Origin: Alphaproteobacteria bacterium
Lineage (GTDB): Bacteria > Pseudomonadota > Alphaproteobacteria > Ferrovibrionales > Ferrovibrionaceae
NCBI GenBank assembly: GCA_947473805.1
Contig: CANJGB010000011.1
Span: 1 to 64,000 of the forward strand
DNA: 64,000 nt
Direction: 5' to 3'
In this document: positions 27,938 to 35,402 of the stretch, in pieces
Layout of the letters: every line of letters starts with the position of its first letter
Position numbering within the stretch: position 1 is the stretch's first letter
Made by a program: the position numbers and the translations under genes
The notes under the pieces: generated by a model
Database searches by the model: none
Seen by the model: the letters and a program-made list of their open reading frames with translations, nothing else
Told to the model about the DNA's origin: nothing

Positions 27938-28746
27938 AACGGCGCCGCGGCCCTGAACTGACGTTCGATCAGGTCGGTACCGCGCCGCATGACGTCGAGG
28001 TAGCGGCCCGCGGCCTCGTCGGCGCTGAGCGCCGAGGCGATCCAGATGATTGCCAGGCTGCCCACCACGCGGTCACCGCTCTTGATCGGCAGGCTGAGGC
28101 TGGCGGTGCGCGTGCCCTTGCGCCCGCCGCGCAGCTTCGTCGCAAAGCCCTGCATGCGCGTCGTGCTCAGCACCCGCTGCACATAGGCGGGGTCGCGCGC
28201 CACCTGGTCGTATTCCTCCGGCGAGTTGCGCAAGTTCAGCAGGATGTCCTCGCGCTCGGCATCGGGGCAATTGGCCAGGTACACGCGCCCGACCGCGCTT
28301 TTCAACATGCCGAGGCGCCGTCCCGCCATGCCGGAATCGACTGCCATCGGACTGATGGCCAGCGTCGTCTCGCGCACATGCATGGCATAGGGATCGAACG
28401 TCGCCACGCAGGCGGGCCAGCCGATCTTGCGGGTGATGCACATGGCCACCGGCGCGGCCAGTTCATGCACCCACGCATGCTCGGTGAACCCGCGGCTCAG
28501 CGCCTGCACCATGTGGGTGGGGTAGTAATCGTCGCCATCGATGGCGCGCTTGATAAAGCCCTGCGCCTCCATCGTGTCCAGCATGCGATAGACCGTCGCG
28601 CGCGGCAGGCGTGACGCCACCGCAAGCGCGCCCGGATTGGCGCGGCCCAGCGCATTCAGTGTCTGCAACAGGTTCAGGCCGCGCTGCAGCGCGCGCACCG
28701 GCTTGCGTTCGACTTGCTGGTAATTCATGTCAGCGCCCGAATTCAT
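27934..28746 (-). CDS. IclR-family transcriptional regulator
   Basis: ATG 28746 has an AGGGAG ribosome site seven bases upstream and gives 270 residues; ATG 28728 is an alternative. The N-terminal winged helix (about 20-85) includes ALQRGLNLLQTLNALGRANP and LPRATVYRMLDTMEAQGF. The C-terminal effector domain (about 95-265) contains SAVGRVYLANCPDAERE and IKSGDRVVGSLAIIW, the IclR pattern. The ligand is unknown. The SDR gene lies upstream on the same strand, so the regulator may control it or the nearby pathway. Confidence 0.92.
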   Translation of the reverse strand: MNSGADMNYQQVERKPVRALQRGLNLLQTLNALGRANPGALAVASRLPRATVYRMLDTMEAQGFIKRAIDGDDYYPTHMVQALSRGFTEHAWVHELAAPVAMCITRKIGWPACVATFDPYAMHVRETTLAISPMAVDSGMAGRRLGMLKSAVGRVYLANCPDAEREDILLNLRNSPEEYDQVARDPAYVQRVLSTTRMQGFATKLRGGRKGTRTASLSLPIKSGDRVVGSLAIIWIASALSADEAAGRYLDVMRRGTDLIERQFRAAAPF

Positions 28747-28875
28747 CCGCCGCTCCCTACGACGGATGATTGAGACACTATACCAAGACGCCAGCCATCT
28801 AAAAAGCACGCGAAAATGTGCCGATCTGTGCCTTTTTCAGATCGATTTAGACTGTTTACGGCATGAGTTCTCGTT

Positions 28876-29733
28876 CTAGGGCGCGACCGGGCGATTGGTC
28901 CAGGTACGCCCGGGCCGCGAGGTGGAGCGGAACCACCCGCCCGCCGCCGCCGTGCCGCCATCGGTCGGAATGGTGTGGCCGGTGATGAACGCCGACAGGT
29001 CCGACGCCAGGAACAGCAGCACGCGCGCCTGGTCCACGCCAACGCCCATGCGCCCGACGGGCACCCAGAGCGGCCACAGCTTCTGCTGCTCGGGCGGAAT
29101 CCAGCTCGCGTACGGCACCTGCAACGCCTCGGTGACGTCCGGGCCGATGCCATTGATGCGCACGCCATGACGGCCGATCTGCACCGCCAGGCATTTGGTG
29201 AACTGCACCACCGCCGCCTTGAACGCGCCGTAGACCGGGTCTTGCGGGAACCCGCGCAGACCCTCGATCGACGACACGTTGATGATCGACCCGCTCTGCC
29301 GCCCGATCATCGACGGCAGGAAGGCGTGCGTCATGGTGAAGACGTGATGCAGGTTGGTGTCGTACAGCTCTTTCCAGAAGTCCGGCCCGCCGTTCAGGAA
29401 GTCCAGCACCTGCCGCACCCAGTGGCCGACATTGTTCACCAGCACGTCGCATTGGCCGTGCGCTTTCAGAACGTGGTCGCGCAGCGCCAGAACCGCCTTG
29501 TCGTCGCGCACGTCGATGACATAGGCCTCCGCCGAACCGCCGGCATCGCGCACCTTCTTCACGGTCGCGTCGGCCAGTGCCTGGTCGATCTCGGCCACCA
29601 CCACATGGGCGCCGTGCTTGGCAAACAGTTCCGCACCGGCGCCGCCAATGGCCCCGCCCGCGCCGGTAATCACCGCCACGCGGTCCTTCAGCAGCGGTCC
29701 CACGCCGTCGTTCAGGCTGTACGGATCGACCAT
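28876..29733 (-). CDS. Short-chain dehydrogenase/reductase
   Basis: ATG 29733 (MVDPYSLNDGVGPLLKDRVA) gives 285 residues. The classical SDR marks are the NAD(P) motif TGAGGAIGG, DVLVNNVGHW (NNxG), INVSSIEG (catalytic Ser) and YGAFKA (Tyr-x3-Lys). GPDVTEALQVPYASWIPPEQ and the C-terminal ITGHTIPTDGGTAAAGGW indicate a 3-oxoacyl- or steroid-type alcohol dehydrogenase, but the substrate cannot be named. It lies in the accessory region near an IclR regulator, a SnoaL-like protein and a LysR regulator. Confidence 0.9.
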   Translation of the reverse strand: MVDPYSLNDGVGPLLKDRVAVITGAGGAIGGAGAELFAKHGAHVVVAEIDQALADATVKKVRDAGGSAEAYVIDVRDDKAVLALRDHVLKAHGQCDVLVNNVGHWVRQVLDFLNGGPDFWKELYDTNLHHVFTMTHAFLPSMIGRQSGSIINVSSIEGLRGFPQDPVYGAFKAAVVQFTKCLAVQIGRHGVRINGIGPDVTEALQVPYASWIPPEQQKLWPLWVPVGRMGVGVDQARVLLFLASDLSAFITGHTIPTDGGTAAAGGWFRSTSRPGRTWTNRPVAP

Positions 29734-29855
29734 TCTTGTTTCCTCCCGAATTCCCTGTCGCGCCCATGGCGACGGGCGTGACACTGACTCATCGCGCACA
29801 ACAAAGACAAATCGAATTTGGAGGAATGCCGGATCGCAGCACGGCAATCGGCCGG

Positions 29856-30353
29856 CTAGTTCTGCGCCACCCGGTGCACGGCGACTGGCTTCTTGGTCTG
29901 TTGCTGCTGCACAGCCTTCTTGGCCGCCACCTTCTGGCGCACCTTGGCCTTGAGCCGTTCGTTGGGCTGCGCCGAGGGCCGCGCCACCACCTTCACCTTG
30001 GTGATGCCGTCCTGCTTCATGTCGAGCTTTTCGGCTGCCGCCTCGGTCACATCGATCACCCGGCCGCGCACATGCGGCCCGCGTTCGTTGACGCGCACAT
30101 CGACCGAGCGGCCGTTCTCCTGGTTGATAACGGTGACCCTGGTGCCCAGCGGCAGGCTGGTGGACGCGGCCGTGAACTTGTCCTGGTCCAGCACCTCGCC
30201 GTTGGCGGTGCGCCGGCCCTCGAAGCGGTTGTGATAGTAGGATGCCTTGCCCTGCTGCTCGAAGGCCGTGTCGTCAAGGGCTTGTGCGAAGGCCGGGCCG
30301 CAGCCCATGCCCGCAATCACTAACGCCAATGACAGGCCGCGCGCACCGTCCAT
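29856..30353 (-). CDS. RlpA-family septal lytic transglycosylase-like protein
   Basis: The 165-residue protein has a signal peptide (about residues 1-23, ending GPAFAQ) and a double-psi beta-barrel domain (about 30-120). Marks are QGKASYYHNRFEGRRTANGE, FTAASTSLPLGTRVTV and VRVNERGPHVRGRVIDVTEA, with the catalytic-type Asp and His of RlpA. There is no SPOR domain, and the tail is Lys/Gln-rich. RlpA-type proteins cleave denuded glycan strands at the septum. It is not obviously tied to its catabolic neighbours. Confidence 0.88.
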   Translation of the reverse strand: MDGARGLSLALVIAGMGCGPAFAQALDDTAFEQQGKASYYHNRFEGRRTANGEVLDQDKFTAASTSLPLGTRVTVINQENGRSVDVRVNERGPHVRGRVIDVTEAAAEKLDMKQDGITKVKVVARPSAQPNERLKAKVRQKVAAKKAVQQQQTKKPVAVHRVAQN

Positions 30354-30422
30354 GACTCTCCCCGGATTTCCACCGCACGCCTTAACGGCGCGGCAGTGGA
30401 AAGGTTCCGGGGAGCGGTCGGG

Positions 30423-30875
30423 CTACTTGCGGACGATGGAGAACTTGCTGAAATCGACCTGGAAGTGGTTGCGCGGGCTGCGCGAGGCGAACTTCCAGCC
30501 CTGCGGCGTGCGGACGAAGGTGTCGTCGTACTGGCCCACCGCCGCCGGGCCATTCAACGGGCACGGGATCGGGGTGCCCGGCTCCGCGTGGTAATAGGTG
30601 TAATAGCAAAGGCCCTTGGCGTGGTTTTCGTCGATCACGTCGATGGCGTTGTTGGTGTTCACGTGCTTGGTCACCGGGCCGGTATATTTCTTGTCCAGGT
30701 AGCCCTTGATGTCCTTGTGCCCGCGCAGCATGCCCATCAGCACCTGGTCCCACGTCCCATCAGGCGCGAACATGTCGAGAATCTTGTCGTGCTGAAACGT
30801 GTCGATGCAAATGTGAAAACGAATCTGAAGCTGCGCGCACGCATGCTCGATCGCCATTTTCTCGAGATCGGTCAT
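30423..30875 (-). CDS. SnoaL/NTF2-like protein
   Basis: ATG 30875 with a GGAGG ribosome site gives 150 residues. The cone-shaped SnoaL/NTF2 fold is indicated by LEKMAIEHACAQLQIRFHIC, FAPDGTWDQVLMGMLRGHKD and the terminal GQYDDTFVRTPQGWKFASRS. Related proteins are small subunits of ring-hydroxylating dioxygenases, ketosteroid-isomerase-like enzymes or polyketide cyclases; the exact role here is not determined. It is divergent from the LysR gene, with 68 bases between starts, a common arrangement for a regulator and its target. Confidence 0.8.
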   Translation of the reverse strand: MTDLEKMAIEHACAQLQIRFHICIDTFQHDKILDMFAPDGTWDQVLMGMLRGHKDIKGYLDKKYTGPVTKHVNTNNAIDVIDENHAKGLCYYTYYHAEPGTPIPCPLNGPAAVGQYDDTFVRTPQGWKFASRSPRNHFQVDFSKFSIVRK

Positions 30876-30943
30876 TGCCGGGTTTCCTCCTGGATATAGC
30901 GGCCGGCGCTGGCGCGCCCCCGGCGGCACGTTACAATGCCGCC

Positions 30944-31864
30944 ATGGAACTGCGCCAGTTGCGTTATTTCGTGGCCGTCGCCGAGACGGAAAATTTCCAC
31001 CGCGCGTCGGAACGGCTCAACCTCGTGCCGTCCGCTCTGTCGCGCCAGATCCAGGACCTCGAGGCGGAACTGGGCGTCGCGCTGTTCGACCGCGAACGGC
31101 GCCGCGTGCGCCTCTCCGCCGCCGGCAAGTCGTTCCTCGACAGCGCGCGGCAATTGCTGGGCGCGGCCGATCTGGCGAAGGAGCGCGTGGGCCTTGTGGC
31201 GCGTGGCCATGTGGGCACGCTGCGCATCGGCCTGCAGGAGATTACCGGGCGCCACCGCGACGTGCCCAAATCCTTCCACCTGTTTCGCACCCGTTACCCG
31301 GATGTGGCATTGCAACTCTCGCCCCTGACCTCCGTCGAACAGGCCGAGGCCATTGCCGCCGGCGAGCTCGACGCCGGTTTCTTCTATGTGAAAACGGCGA
31401 ACCCGGCGTTCGAGACGCTGGATATTGACGTGGATGACTGGGTCCTGGCCCTGCCGAAGCGGCATCGCCTGGCGAAGAAGCCGGGCCTGCGCCTCCGCGA
31501 CCTGGGTGACGAACCCTTTGTCTGGATTCCGCGCGCCTACTCGCCGGTCCTGTACGACCGCCTGATGGCGACATGCGAGAAGGCCGGCTTCGCGCCGCGC
31601 ATCGTGCAGGAAGCAAAGCACGAATCCCTGCTGCTGAACCTCGTCGCCGTGGGCATGGGGCTGACCTTCGTCACCGCCACCGCGCGTGGCTACGGTCCGG
31701 GCGATGTCGTGTTCCGTACCTTGCCCGACTTTTCGATGCCGATGACGCTGAACCTCGTCTGGCGGCGCAGCAATGAATCCGCCGTCCTCGCCCGCTTCGT
31801 GGAAACTTTTGCCGGACTGAAGAAGCCGGCCATGCAGAAGGTGAAGAAGGCGCGCAACCGCTAG
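30944..31864 (+). CDS. LysR-family transcriptional regulator
   Basis: ATG 30944 gives 306 residues starting MELRQLRYFVAVAETENFHR, the LysR winged-helix opening (HTH about residues 3-62). The effector-binding domain (about 90-295) has GTLRIGLQEI and VGMGLTFVTATARGY. It resembles CbbR/BenM-type regulators but the ligand is unknown. It is divergent from SnoaL and 110 bases upstream of the diiron-oxidase candidate, so it may control both. Confidence 0.94.
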   Translation: MELRQLRYFVAVAETENFHRASERLNLVPSALSRQIQDLEAELGVALFDRERRRVRLSAAGKSFLDSARQLLGAADLAKERVGLVARGHVGTLRIGLQEITGRHRDVPKSFHLFRTRYPDVALQLSPLTSVEQAEAIAAGELDAGFFYVKTANPAFETLDIDVDDWVLALPKRHRLAKKPGLRLRDLGDEPFVWIPRAYSPVLYDRLMATCEKAGFAPRIVQEAKHESLLLNLVAVGMGLTFVTATARGYGPGDVVFRTLPDFSMPMTLNLVWRRSNESAVLARFVETFAGLKKPAMQKVKKARNR

Positions 31865-31974
31865 TCCGGTTGTTTCATAAAATTCACCAACTTGTCGCCA
31901 TGACAACATTGGACGCAACAGCATAAATCGCGACAATGGCCCGATCGGGCGATGAGACCCGTCGAGGAGGAAAC

Positions 31975-32715
31975 ATGGATCGCGACCTGCCGCAAAACCT
32001 GATGGACATTCCCGCCGAGGACTTCTGCCGGCGCCTGATCGCCCGGGGCCTGGCGCAGTACGACACCATGAACAACCACCCGCTGATCCGCGCCGCCGCC
32101 GAGGGCAAGGCGACGAAGGAGCAGCTGCGCGAATTCGGCACCGGCCTGTACCGCGCCGTGCATGACGCGCAGCGCTGGACCGCCGCCTGCTATGCCGGCT
32201 GCGAGGACCAGAAGACGCGCGCCCTGATGCTGAAGTCGATGATGGAGGAAGAGACCGGCATCTATTCGAAGACGGTCAGCCATTCCGAACAGCTTGCCGA
32301 CTTCCTCGAGGCGCTGGGCCAGCCGCGCGCGGTCACCTACGAACGCTCGAAGAACCTGAAGATGCACTTCAAGCAGTGGTGCGACCTCTCGGAATTCCTC
32401 GGTCGCTGCCGCCCCTACTGGCTGTATCGCGGCACCATCGCCATGGCCGGCGAGGCCCAGTTCACCGACGTCTGCGTCACCATGATGGAAGCGCTGCCGA
32501 AACACTACGGCGTTACGGGCAAGGGCCTGACCTTCTGGGAAGTTCACGGACCCATCGACAAGGAACATACCGACACCGCGGTGGAAATGATCTCGCCGCA
32601 CCTGACGTCGGAGGAAATCCGCCGCGAGGTGCAGACCTACTTCTTCCACCACGTCGATTTCCGCTACCGCGCCTGGCTGGAGCCGCTGGGCCAGATCAAG
32701 TACGTCCTCGCCTGA
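31975..32715 (+). CDS. Heme-oxygenase-like diiron oxidase/PqqC-family candidate
   Basis: ATG 31975 follows a GAGGAGG ribosome site; the product has 246 residues and no signal peptide. The all-helical TenA/PqqC fold is seen in GTGLYRAVHDAQRWTAACYA and HSEQLADFLEALG. Candidate metal ligands are Glu93 in MEEETGIY, His103 in SHSEQ, Glu160 in MAGEAQ, and the HxxxDxxH motif His191-Asp195-His198. This motif and order are those of heme-oxygenase-like diiron oxidases (for example CADD, UndA, SznF), which do diverse oxidations, rather than of cofactor-free PqqC. The substrate is unknown. A LysR gene is immediately upstream. Confidence 0.75.
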   Translation: MDRDLPQNLMDIPAEDFCRRLIARGLAQYDTMNNHPLIRAAAEGKATKEQLREFGTGLYRAVHDAQRWTAACYAGCEDQKTRALMLKSMMEEETGIYSKTVSHSEQLADFLEALGQPRAVTYERSKNLKMHFKQWCDLSEFLGRCRPYWLYRGTIAMAGEAQFTDVCVTMMEALPKHYGVTGKGLTFWEVHGPIDKEHTDTAVEMISPHLTSEEIRREVQTYFFHHVDFRYRAWLEPLGQIKYVLA

Positions 32716-32722
32716 ACCACGG

Positions 32723-32745
32723 CGCCGGGGCCATTTGCCCCGGCG
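32723..32745. terminator. Hairpin between the diiron-oxidase gene and the Bug receptor gene
   Basis: CGCCGGGGC (32723-32731), loop CATTT and GCCCCGGCG (32737-32745) form a 9-bp stem between two convergent genes. There is no T-tract on either side, so termination strength is uncertain. Confidence 0.5.
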
Positions 32746-33708
32746 TCAGTTCGGCGGCTCGAAGTTCGAGGCCTTTGCTGCGTTGGCGTAAAGCTCGGCC
32801 TCACGCATCGTGCGCTTGCGGATGTCGGCGGCATCGGCGACCAGCGGCCGGCCACCGGCAGCGTTGTAGCGTGCCACCATGTCCGTCATCGACGATATTT
32901 CCTTCATGGCGTCGATCAGCCGTTGCTGCGCCGCCTTCGGCATGTCGGCCGGGCCCCAGATCGACGAGACCGTATAGGCCTGCAGGTTCGGATAGCCGAG
33001 TTCGACTGTCGTTGGCACGTCGGGCGCACTGGGATCGCGAACCTCATAGGTTGCCGCCAGCAGCCTGACCTTGCCGGCCTCCACATGCGGCCGGAACGTC
33101 TGCGCCAGGTCGAAACCGAGTTGGGTTTCGTTGGCCAGCAGCGCCGTCAGCATCTGCGGCCCGCCACGATAGGTCACCTGCACGGTATCGAGGCCGGCCG
33201 CCTGTTTCAGCATGCCATGCACCAGGGTGGCCGTCGCCGAATAGGAGCCGAAGTTGAGCTTGCCCGGGTTCGCCTTCGCATAGCTCACAAGTTCGGGGAA
33301 CGTCTTTACTGGCACCGTGTCATTCACGGCCAGCACATAGCTGGTCACGAACACGCCGCCGACCGGCTCGAACGCCTTGAAGAAATCGAACGGCGGGGTC
33401 TTGTGGAAAACCGAGGTCAGCGACGACGCGCCACCGTAGTACAGGGTGTAGCCGTCATGCGGCGCCGCCAGTACGCCGTTCGCCGCGATCATCGAGAAGC
33501 CGCCGGGACGGTTATCGACCACGAACGGCTGTTTCAGCTTGGCGCTCAGCTTGTCGGCCACCGCGCGGATCATCACATCGCCCGCGCTGCCGGCAGTGTT
33601 CGGGTACAGGATGGTGACCGGCCGCGCCGGATAGTCCTGCGCCAGGACCGGGACCGACAATGTCATGACGGCAAGCGCCAGGGCGGCGCGCGCAAAACTT
33701 TGCTTCAC
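32746..33708 (-). CDS. Bug/TctC-family periplasmic substrate-binding protein
   Basis: The 320-residue protein has a signal peptide (about residues 1-23, ending PVLAQ) and the Bug signature YPARPVTILYPNTAGSAGD, then VVDNRPGGFSMIAANGVLAA and PHDGYTLYYG. The family binds carboxylates and aromatic acids for tripartite tricarboxylate transporters or acts as orphan receptors. No TctA/TctB membrane partner is in the window, so it is an orphan here. It is convergent with the diiron-oxidase candidate, and may recognise the same pathway's compound. Confidence 0.92.
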   Translation of the reverse strand: MKQSFARAALALAVMTLSVPVLAQDYPARPVTILYPNTAGSAGDVMIRAVADKLSAKLKQPFVVDNRPGGFSMIAANGVLAAPHDGYTLYYGGASSLTSVFHKTPPFDFFKAFEPVGGVFVTSYVLAVNDTVPVKTFPELVSYAKANPGKLNFGSYSATATLVHGMLKQAAGLDTVQVTYRGGPQMLTALLANETQLGFDLAQTFRPHVEAGKVRLLAATYEVRDPSAPDVPTTVELGYPNLQAYTVSSIWGPADMPKAAQQRLIDAMKEISSMTDMVARYNAAGGRPLVADAADIRKRTMREAELYANAAKASNFEPPN

Positions 33709-33938
33709 GGTTTCACTCCCCTCAACTTCTTATGCGTCGACGCTAGCGGCCGCGCTGGACCTGAACCAATGCCAAATTCGCAAGCGCCGATAAAATTTCC
33801 GCATCGCCCTTGACGGATGGAGGAGTAAATACACATCAAGGATGATGGTTATGCCGTGCGACTGCTTTGTTTGAAAACGGCCACGAGAGGCCTGGAAAGC
33901 CCGGATTCGTTGGATTAGGAGCCGGAAACACTGGCGCG
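33709..33938. other. Upstream region of the Bug receptor gene
   Basis: This non-coding stretch contains the minus-strand leader of the Bug gene with a GAGGGGAG ribosome site. A possible plus-strand start with GGAGGAG at 33821-33827 opens only a ten-codon peptide, which I do not call. Nothing else is recognised before the repeat at 33939. Confidence 0.4.
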
Positions 33939-34018
33939 AATAAGCCTAAATAAGCCGAAACAAGCCTGAATAAGCCCAGACAAGCCGGAACAAGCGTGGA
34001 TAAGCCTAAATAAGCCGG
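33939..34018. repeat. Eight-copy 10-bp tandem repeat
   Basis: Eight tandem copies of a 10-bp unit run without a gap. The consensus is AATAAGCCTA-like, with pyrimidine variation at base 3 and variation at bases 1 and 8-10. AAGC is present in every copy at the same phase, and copies 1 and 2 differ from each other at one base. The 10-bp period is close to one helical turn, which would place a binding face on the same side of the DNA. It lies in the gap between two divergent-tail genes, past the Liv-operon terminator. Confidence 0.93.
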
Positions 34019-34025
34019 AGCCCAA

Positions 34026-34057
34026 AATAAAAACCGCCCGGCATTGCTGCCGGGCGG
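34026..34057 (-). terminator. Rho-independent terminator of the Liv operon
   Basis: CCGCCCGGCA (34034-34043), loop TTGC, and TGCCGGGCGG (34048-34057) form a perfect 10-bp stem. On the minus strand it is followed by TTTTTATTTT. It lies 79 bases downstream of the binding-protein stop codon. Confidence 0.9.
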
Positions 34058-34135
34058 AGAGGTGCGGCCCATTTGATTTGAGATCGTTTTAGGGCCGGGT
34101 TCGTAAATTGCAGAAACTTTGTAGTCGAGTCCGCG

Positions 34136-35311
34136 TCAGTACGCCAGAGCCTCCTGGCCGACCTGCTGCCACTCGCCGTCCTTCACCACGAACATGAAGG
34201 CCGCGGTGGCGCCGGCGCGCTTGGTCGGGCCGAAGCTCACTGTTGGCCCGCCGAAAATGTCGCGGTAGCCGGTGATCTTTTCCATGCCGGCGATGAAGGT
34301 GTCGACATTCAGGTTGGCGCCCGCGTTGCGGATGCCGGTCGCCACCATGTCCATGTTGGAATAGCCGTAGACCGAACCGACGTTGGGCTCCTCGCCGAAC
34401 TTCGCCTTGTACTTGTCCATCCAGGCGATGACGTTGGCGGGCGCGGTCTTGCGGCTGGGCATGATCGTGCCGGCCATGGTGTAGAGGCCGGTGGTCGCGT
34501 TGCCCGGCACCTCGGCCACGGCGCCGATATAGGTGGCCGACGTGCCGACGAAGTCGACATTGGTCCAGCCCATCTTGCGCGCGGTGGCATAGGGCACGAT
34601 GGAGTCGCGCACGATGGTGCCCAGCGCCACCAGGTCGCAATTGGCGGCGCGCAGCTTGGTCACCTGCGCCGTCAGGTCGGTGTCGGTCGGCTTGTTGGTG
34701 GCGAACTCGACCAGCTTCATGTTCATCGCCTTGAGCTGATCGTCGACGCCCTTGCGGATCTCCTCGCCGAACTCGGTGTCCTGGTACAGCGTGCAGACCG
34801 ACTTCTTGCCGCGCGCCTCGACGAAATACTTCAGCGCGCCGCGGATCTGGTCGTAGTAGCTGCCGAGCGCCGCGAACTTCAACTTGTTGAACGGCTCGGC
34901 CATCTCGCGCGCGGCCGTGACCGGGAACATGTTCGGCACGTTCAGCGCCAACTGGTCCTTCATCACGGCATTGTTCTGCGGCGTGCCCAGCGCGCTGACC
35001 ATGGCGAAGACGTTGTCGCGGTTCAGCAGCTTGTTGGCGGCTTGCACGGCGCGCGGGATCTGGTACTGGGTGTCCTCGACCACCAGCTTGATCTTGCGGC
35101 CGTTGATGCCGCCGGCCTCGTTGATCTCCTCCATGCGCATGCGCATGCCGTTGGCGGAATACTTGCCGAACGCCGCCACCGGGCCCGACAGGTCGGTGTG
35201 CATGCCGAGCACGACCTCGTTCTTGGTCACGCCGCGAACGTTCTGGGCCAGTGCCGGCCCCGCCGCGAGCGCCGCGATGCCCAGTGCCACTACGCTAATG
35301 CGTTGCATCAT
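34136..35311 (-). CDS. Branched-chain-amino-acid-type ABC substrate-binding protein
   Basis: ATG 35311 (MMQRISVVALG) gives 391 residues with a signal peptide (about 1-22, ending GPALAQ). The Peripla_BP_6 fold is shown by NEVVLGMHTDLSGPVAAFGK, GINGRKIKLVVEDTQYQIPR and VCTLYQDTEFGEEI. It is the last gene of the operon and would deliver the ligand to LivHMGF. Liv-type receptors bind amino acids, amides, fatty-acid-like or aromatic acids, and the CoA ligase in the operon favours a carboxylic acid. Confidence 0.93.
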   Translation of the reverse strand: MMQRISVVALGIAALAAGPALAQNVRGVTKNEVVLGMHTDLSGPVAAFGKYSANGMRMRMEEINEAGGINGRKIKLVVEDTQYQIPRAVQAANKLLNRDNVFAMVSALGTPQNNAVMKDQLALNVPNMFPVTAAREMAEPFNKLKFAALGSYYDQIRGALKYFVEARGKKSVCTLYQDTEFGEEIRKGVDDQLKAMNMKLVEFATNKPTDTDLTAQVTKLRAANCDLVALGTIVRDSIVPYATARKMGWTNVDFVGTSATYIGAVAEVPGNATTGLYTMAGTIMPSRKTAPANVIAWMDKYKAKFGEEPNVGSVYGYSNMDMVATGIRNAGANLNVDTFIAGMEKITGYRDIFGGPTVSFGPTKRAGATAAFMFVVKDGEWQQVGQEALAY

Positions 35312-35402
35312 GCTTCCCTCCCTGGGTGGTTCCGGATCAGGCCGGAACATTCGTGTTGGTACAAACTATAGGCCGGGACGCCGCGACCGACAATGGGGCC
35401 TC

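Noticed and set aside
30356-30422. Possible terminator between the SnoaL-like gene and the RlpA gene
   Set aside because: Only short, imperfect GC pairs without a T-tract are visible.
33836-34072. 78-codon minus-strand frame across the 10-bp repeat, giving a 10-residue protein repeat
   Set aside because: It contains the Liv-operon terminator in its own 5' part, has no ribosome site, and the repeated residues follow mechanically from the 30-base period.
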